A stretch of 42,841 bases of DNA from Dendronalium phyllosphericum CENA369. Lineage in GTDB: Bacteria; Cyanobacteriota; Cyanobacteriia; Cyanobacteriales; Nostocaceae. The notes under the pieces were generated by a model. It searched no databases. It worked only from the letters and a program-made list of their open reading frames with translations, and had not been told where the DNA came from. A program made the position numbers and the translations under genes. Below, in pieces: positions 39,178-42,841 of this stretch (the stretch's first letter is position 1; every line of letters begins with the position of its first letter). The stretch lies in assembly GCF_016056275.1 (NCBI RefSeq), contig NZ_JAECZA010000204.1, forward strand, positions 1 to 42,841, written 5' to 3'.

Positions 39178-40545
39178 ATGGCTATCGCCACCATTAATCC
39201 CGCCACTGGGGAAACGCTCAAAACCTTTGAGCCGCTCAACGATTCAGAAATTGCCGCTAAACTGGATTTGGCAGGTCGGGCTTTTGAACAATACCGCCAG
39301 ACTAATTTCCAAAAGCGATCGCATTGGCTAGAAGCAGCTGCGGAAATTTTAGAGCAAGAAAAAGCAGACTTTGCTAAATTAATGACTCTAGAAATGGGTA
39401 AGCCATTCAAGGCCGCAGTCTCAGAAGTAGAGAAATGTGCCGTTGTTTGTCGCTATTACGCCGAACACGCAGCTAATTTCCTGGCTGATGTCGCTGTCGA
39501 TACTGATGCAAATCATAGTTTTGTTCGCTACCAGCCATTAGGTGCAATTCTCGCAGTTATGCCGTGGAATTTTCCTTTTTGGCAAGTGTTCCGCTTTGCT
39601 GCACCAGCACTGATGGCAGGCAATGTCGGTTTACTCAAACATGCTTCTAATGTGCCGCAGTGTGCTTTGGCAATTGAAGATATTTTTCAACGCGCAGGTT
39701 TTCCCCAAGGTGTCTTTCAAACGCTATTAATCGGTGCTGGCAAAGTTGCCGATTTAATGGCTGACGATCGGGTGAAAGCTGCCACCTTGACCGGAAGCGA
39801 ACCAGCAGGCGCGTCCTTGGCCGCTGCTGCTGGCAAACAACTGAAAAAAACCGTTTTGGAATTGGGAGGAAGCGACCCATTTATCGTGTTAGCAAGCGCT
39901 GATTTAGAGGCAGCAGTTGTCACAGCTACTACAGCACGAATGTTGAATAACGGGCAATCTTGTATAGCAGCGAAACGCTTTATTGTAGCAGAAGCGATCG
40001 CCGATAAATTTGAAAAATTGCTACTCGAAAAATTCGAGGCGCTAAAAGTTGGCGATCCGATGGAAGCAGACACCGACCTCGGCCCGTTGGCAACTCCCGG
40101 TATCCTCGAAGATTTAGACCAACAAGTGCAAACCGCCGTTAAAAGTGGGGGTAAAGTCCTCACGGGCGGACAACCTTTAGCAAATCGTTCTGGAAACTTT
40201 TATCCGCCAACCATTATCATAGATATCCCTCCTGATACACCAATTGCTCAAGAAGAATTTTTTGGCCCAGTGGCTTTATTATTCCGCGTTCCCGATCTCG
40301 ATGCTGCTATTAAACTTGCTAATGCTACACCCTTTGGCTTAGGTGCAAGTGCCTGGACAACCAACGACCAAGAACGCGATCGCTTAGTCGAAGAAATCGA
40401 AGCTGGTGCTGTATTTATCAACGGCATGGTTAAATCCGACCCCCGCTTACCCTTTGGCGGCATCAAGCGTTCTGGCTATGGCAGAGAATTGAGTATTCAG
40501 GGTATACATGAATTTGTCAATGTTAAGACTGTGTGGGTTAAGTGA
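39178..40545 (+). CDS. gabD: Succinate-semialdehyde dehydrogenase (NADP)
   Basis: This 455-residue aldehyde dehydrogenase oxidises succinic semialdehyde to succinate. MAIATINPATGETLKTFEPL is the usual N-terminus. LGAILAVMPWNFPFWQVFR, TGSEPAGASLAAAAGKQLKKTVLELGGSDPFIVL (catalytic Glu) and NNGQSCIAAKRFIV (catalytic Cys) are intact. I chose the ATG at 39178 behind GGGAGG; a GTG at 39103 would add an unlikely 25-residue leader. With the downstream 2-oxoglutarate decarboxylase gene it forms the cyanobacterial bypass of the missing 2-oxoglutarate dehydrogenase. The two genes are separated by only 81 bases and are probably co-transcribed. Confidence 0.93.
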   Translation: MAIATINPATGETLKTFEPLNDSEIAAKLDLAGRAFEQYRQTNFQKRSHWLEAAAEILEQEKADFAKLMTLEMGKPFKAAVSEVEKCAVVCRYYAEHAANFLADVAVDTDANHSFVRYQPLGAILAVMPWNFPFWQVFRFAAPALMAGNVGLLKHASNVPQCALAIEDIFQRAGFPQGVFQTLLIGAGKVADLMADDRVKAATLTGSEPAGASLAAAAGKQLKKTVLELGGSDPFIVLASADLEAAVVTATTARMLNNGQSCIAAKRFIVAEAIADKFEKLLLEKFEALKVGDPMEADTDLGPLATPGILEDLDQQVQTAVKSGGKVLTGGQPLANRSGNFYPPTIIIDIPPDTPIAQEEFFGPVALLFRVPDLDAAIKLANATPFGLGASAWTTNDQERDRLVEEIEAGAVFINGMVKSDPRLPFGGIKRSGYGRELSIQGIHEFVNVKTVWVK

Positions 40546-40555
40546 TTTGGATTTT

Positions 40556-40612
40556 GTCAGTTGTTAGTTGTTTTTCTCTTAACCACTGACTACTGACCAC
40601 TGACTTGTCGCT
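40556..40612. repeat. CAGTTGTTAG / CTGACTA short tandem repeats
   Basis: GTCAGTTGTTAGTTG is followed by ACTGACTACTGACCACTGAC between the two TCA-bypass genes. This belongs to the same family of units as at 28315-28363. Confidence 0.55.
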
Positions 40613-40626
40613 AGTAAGGAAATCAA

Positions 40627-42270
40627 ATGAATACAGCTGAATTGTTGGTGCAGTGCCTAGAAAATGAAGGGGTGCAATATGTTTTTGGACTCCCTGGCGA
40701 AGAAAATCTGCACGTTTTAGAAGCACTTAAACATTCTTCCATAAAATTTATTACTACTCGTCACGAACAGGGTGCAGCCTTCATGGCGGATGTCTACGGT
40801 CGTCTGACAGGAAAAGCCGGAGTTTGTCTTTCTACTCTTGGGCCTGGGGCGACAAACTTGATGACTGGGGTAGCAGATGCTAACCTCGATGGTGCGCCTT
40901 TGGTGGCGATTACCGGTCAAGTGGGAACAGATAGAATGCACATCGAATCCCATCAATATTTGGATTTGGTGGCAATGTTTGCACCCGTAACCAAGTGGAA
41001 TAAACAGATTGTCCGGCCGAGTATTACACCAGAAGTTGTGCGAAAAGCATTTAAGCGATCGCAAAGCGAAAAACCTGGGGCAGTTCACATCGATCTACCA
41101 GAAAATATTGCTGCCATGCCTGTATCTGGCAACCCTTTGCGTAAGGATAATATTGAAAAAACCTATGCATCTTTTGCTAGCATTCGGGCCGCCGCCGCTG
41201 CAATTTCTCAAGCAGTTAACCCGTTAATCTTAGTCGGAAATGGGGCAATTCGCGCTCAAGCAAGTGATGCTGTAACGCAATTCGCCACCCAGATGAATAT
41301 TCCTGTTGTCAATACTTTTATGGGTAAAGGAGTAATTCCTTACACTCATCATTTAGCTTTATGGGCAGTAGGATTACAGCAAAGAGATTTTATTACCTGT
41401 GGCTTTGACAATACAGATTTAGTAATTGCTATTGGCTACGATTTAATAGAGTTTTCCCCCAAAAAATGGAATCCTGATGGCAAAATTCCAATCGTACATA
41501 TTGGATTAAATGCGGCGGAAATTGATAGTAGTTATATACCTCACGCAGAAGTAGTAGGAGATATTACCGATTCTCTCTATGAAATCTTAAAATTGGCAGA
41601 CCGTCAGGGGAAACCTAATCCTTTTGCTATCAGTTTACGAGGAAATATTCGTGCAGATTACGAACAGTATGCCCACGATGAAGGTTTCCCTATTAAGCCG
41701 CAAAAATTAATTTATGACTTACGGCAAGTGATGGGTCCAGATGATATTGCGATCTCTGATGTAGGCGCACATAAAATGTGGATGGCCCGTCATTACCACT
41801 GTCATAGTCCTAATACTTGCATTATTTCTAATGGTTTTGCAGCAATGGGTATTGCCATTCCTGGTGCTTTAGCCGCAAAACTCGTTCATCCCACCCGCAA
41901 AGTCGTAGCGGTGACTGGTGATGGCGGTTTTATGATGAACTGCCAGGAATTAGAAACTGCTTTACGTGTTGGAACTCCGTTTGTCACCATTATTTTTAAT
42001 GATGGTGGCTATGGGTTAATTGAGTGGAAGCAAGAAAATCATTTTGGTAAAGGCAATTCATCATTTGTACATTTTGGCAATCCAGATTTTGTCAAATTAG
42101 CAGAAAGCATGGGTTTAAAAGGTTATCGAGTTGAATCTACACTTGATTTGATACCCACACTTAAAGAAGCCCTTGCTCAAGATGTGCCTGCCGTCATTGA
42201 TTGTCCAGTAGACTATCGAGAGAACAGCCGCTTTACCCAAAAAGCCGGCGAGTTGAGTTGTGCGCTTTAA
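40627..42270 (+). CDS. 2-oxoglutarate decarboxylase (acetolactate-synthase-like)
   Basis: This 547-residue thiamine-diphosphate enzyme is the acetolactate-synthase-like protein that in cyanobacteria decarboxylates 2-oxoglutarate to succinic semialdehyde. FGLPGEENLHVLEAL and TTRHEQGAAFMADVYGRLTG (catalytic Glu) lie in the N-terminal domain, and VTGDGGFMMNCQELETAL...IIFND is the thiamine diphosphate/Mg motif. The gene partner, succinate-semialdehyde dehydrogenase, is immediately upstream, which is the main reason for this call over true acetolactate synthase (IlvB). No ilvN-type small subunit is nearby. Together they convert 2-oxoglutarate to succinate, completing a TCA cycle. Confidence 0.88.
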   Translation: MNTAELLVQCLENEGVQYVFGLPGEENLHVLEALKHSSIKFITTRHEQGAAFMADVYGRLTGKAGVCLSTLGPGATNLMTGVADANLDGAPLVAITGQVGTDRMHIESHQYLDLVAMFAPVTKWNKQIVRPSITPEVVRKAFKRSQSEKPGAVHIDLPENIAAMPVSGNPLRKDNIEKTYASFASIRAAAAAISQAVNPLILVGNGAIRAQASDAVTQFATQMNIPVVNTFMGKGVIPYTHHLALWAVGLQQRDFITCGFDNTDLVIAIGYDLIEFSPKKWNPDGKIPIVHIGLNAAEIDSSYIPHAEVVGDITDSLYEILKLADRQGKPNPFAISLRGNIRADYEQYAHDEGFPIKPQKLIYDLRQVMGPDDIAISDVGAHKMWMARHYHCHSPNTCIISNGFAAMGIAIPGALAAKLVHPTRKVVAVTGDGGFMMNCQELETALRVGTPFVTIIFNDGGYGLIEWKQENHFGKGNSSFVHFGNPDFVKLAESMGLKGYRVESTLDLIPTLKEALAQDVPAVIDCPVDYRENSRFTQKAGELSCAL

Positions 42271-42677
42271 CTTTTAAAAGGCTGGAAGAGGAAGACGCGG
42301 TGAGGAAGTCGGAGTCTTGGTGAGTCCACTTGCCGTCTTGGCGCTTTGCGTCGATGGCAAAGTGGCGAACCCGAAGGGCGGTTCCCGTCGAGTCCGAACT
42401 TCCGAACCCGGAGGGGGACGCGGGGATGCGGGAACGCAAAGAAAAAACTCGCCGTGTCTCCCCCATCTTCCCCAGCCCCTTTATTTCACATTTTTTAGAA
42501 TCAAGCCTTGAGGTGAAGGTAGGGCGATCGCTACCTAGCCGGAGAGCGAAAAATTCTTTCAAAAACCACAAAGTAAGAAACGTCTTGACTTAATTTCTTA
42601 CTTTGAGCCTAGATTCCGCAGGTGCGCTCGTAAATGCTGTATTTTTGAAAATGAGCTAAATGCTGCATTTTAGAAGC
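42271..42677. other. Repeat-rich gap before the IS element
   Basis: This 407-base stretch contains GACGCGG/GGGGATGCGG-type units (42293-42440) and GGCGAACCCGAAGGGCGG-type palindromic repeat pieces. The likely left end of an IS element follows: a direct pair TAAATGCTGTATTTTTG and TAAATGCTGCATTTTAG (about 42630 and 42658). No ORF in it is credible. Confidence 0.55.
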
Positions 42678-42841
42678 ATGACAGCATCACCATTAGATAT
42701 TAGGGTACAGGATATTGACCACTGCGGCATAGTCGCAGGCATCTGTGATGAGATGAATCTAGTAGAACAAATTAATCGGCTATTGGGAACTCACGCTCAA
42801 GAAATTATCAGTGCAGGTCAAGTTCTAGAACCCAAGGAAAT
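42678..42841 (+). mobile_element. 5' end of an IS1634-type transposase gene (truncated by window)
   Basis: From the ATG at 42678 the frame reads MTASPLDIRVQDIDHCGIVAG, then ICDEMNLVEQINRLLGTHAQ and EIISAGQVLEPKE. This is the DUF4277 N-terminus of IS1634-family transposases (IDHxGIVAGIxDE and EQIN motifs). The gene is cut by the window end. The family usually continues GQVVKAMILNGLGF after this point, whereas this copy reads LEPKE, so it may be decayed or diverged from there. Only the first 55 codons can be judged. Confidence 0.75.

Noticed and set aside
40627-42270. Calling this gene ilvB (acetolactate synthase large subunit)
   Set aside because: The adjacent succinate-semialdehyde dehydrogenase gene and the absence of ilvN fit 2-oxoglutarate decarboxylase better, though sequence alone cannot exclude acetolactate synthase.
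42317-42593. Plus- and minus-strand frames after the decarboxylase gene
   Set aside because: They translate GACGCGG-type and palindromic repeats and show no protein family.

Overview
ORGANISM. The window looks like the chromosome of a filamentous, Nostoc-like (Nostocales) cyanobacterium. HIP1 octamers (GCGATCGC) are dense. The gene content includes an Ftn2/ZipN-type division protein, a cyanobacterial-type Hfq, class II Calvin-cycle aldolase, COP23, pentapeptide-repeat and Uma2 proteins, and the 2-oxoglutarate decarboxylase / succinate-semialdehyde dehydrogenase pair. Intergenic regions carry the short tandem repeats and palindromic or MITE-like elements typical of this group. The assignment is inferred from content; no rRNA or other phylogenetic marker is present. 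LAYOUT. (1) 1-12.0 kb holds mostly single housekeeping genes: ftn2 (minus), pdhA, an aldose 1-epimerase, tRNA-Lys(UUU), a Uma2 protein, fba, an exported protein, glucokinase, a histidine phosphatase, a second Uma2 protein and a LivF/NatE-type ABC ATPase. (2) 12.2-18.3 kb is a compact plus-strand RNA-repair cluster: Hen1 (3'-terminal 2'-O-methyltransferase), a HEAT-repeat protein, a small P-loop kinase, a Thg1-like 3'-5' polymerase and the kinase-phosphatase-ligase Pnkp. (3) 18.5-32.5 kb holds small secreted proteins, COP23, a pentapeptide protein, a DUF937 protein, a DUF697 GTPase, a third Uma2 protein next to a PD-(D/E)XK-like protein, CorA, a KefB-type antiporter, hfq/dapF, an AlkA-like glycosylase, a PRC-barrel/DUF2382 stress protein and an EamA transporter. 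(4) 32.5-33.0 kb has a CIRCE-like operator in a divergent intergenic region next to an unknown 113-aa gene. (5) About 33.1-38.2 kb is an integrated plasmid- or ICE-like element. It has iteron-like and operator repeats, a frameshifted ribbon-helix-helix gene, a chain of tiny overlapping ORFs leading to a P-loop ATPase, a coiled-coil protein, a standalone IS110-type DEDD-domain protein and a Cys-rich protein. It ends against the 3' remnant of a zinc alcohol dehydrogenase gene. (6) 38.5-42.3 kb holds the two enzymes of the cyanobacterial TCA bypass, followed by repeats and the 5' end of an IS1634-type transposase cut by the window edge. HOW THE GENES WORK TOGETHER. In the RNA-repair cluster, Pnkp heals and seals cleaved RNA, Hen1 methylates the repaired 3' end so that it resists re-cleavage, and the Thg1-like protein could rebuild missing 5' nucleotides. 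The HEAT protein and the extra kinase are possible recognition and end-processing partners. The pair at 39.2-42.3 kb converts 2-oxoglutarate to succinate. Glucokinase, aldose epimerase, Fba and PdhA are central carbon enzymes scattered as single genes.
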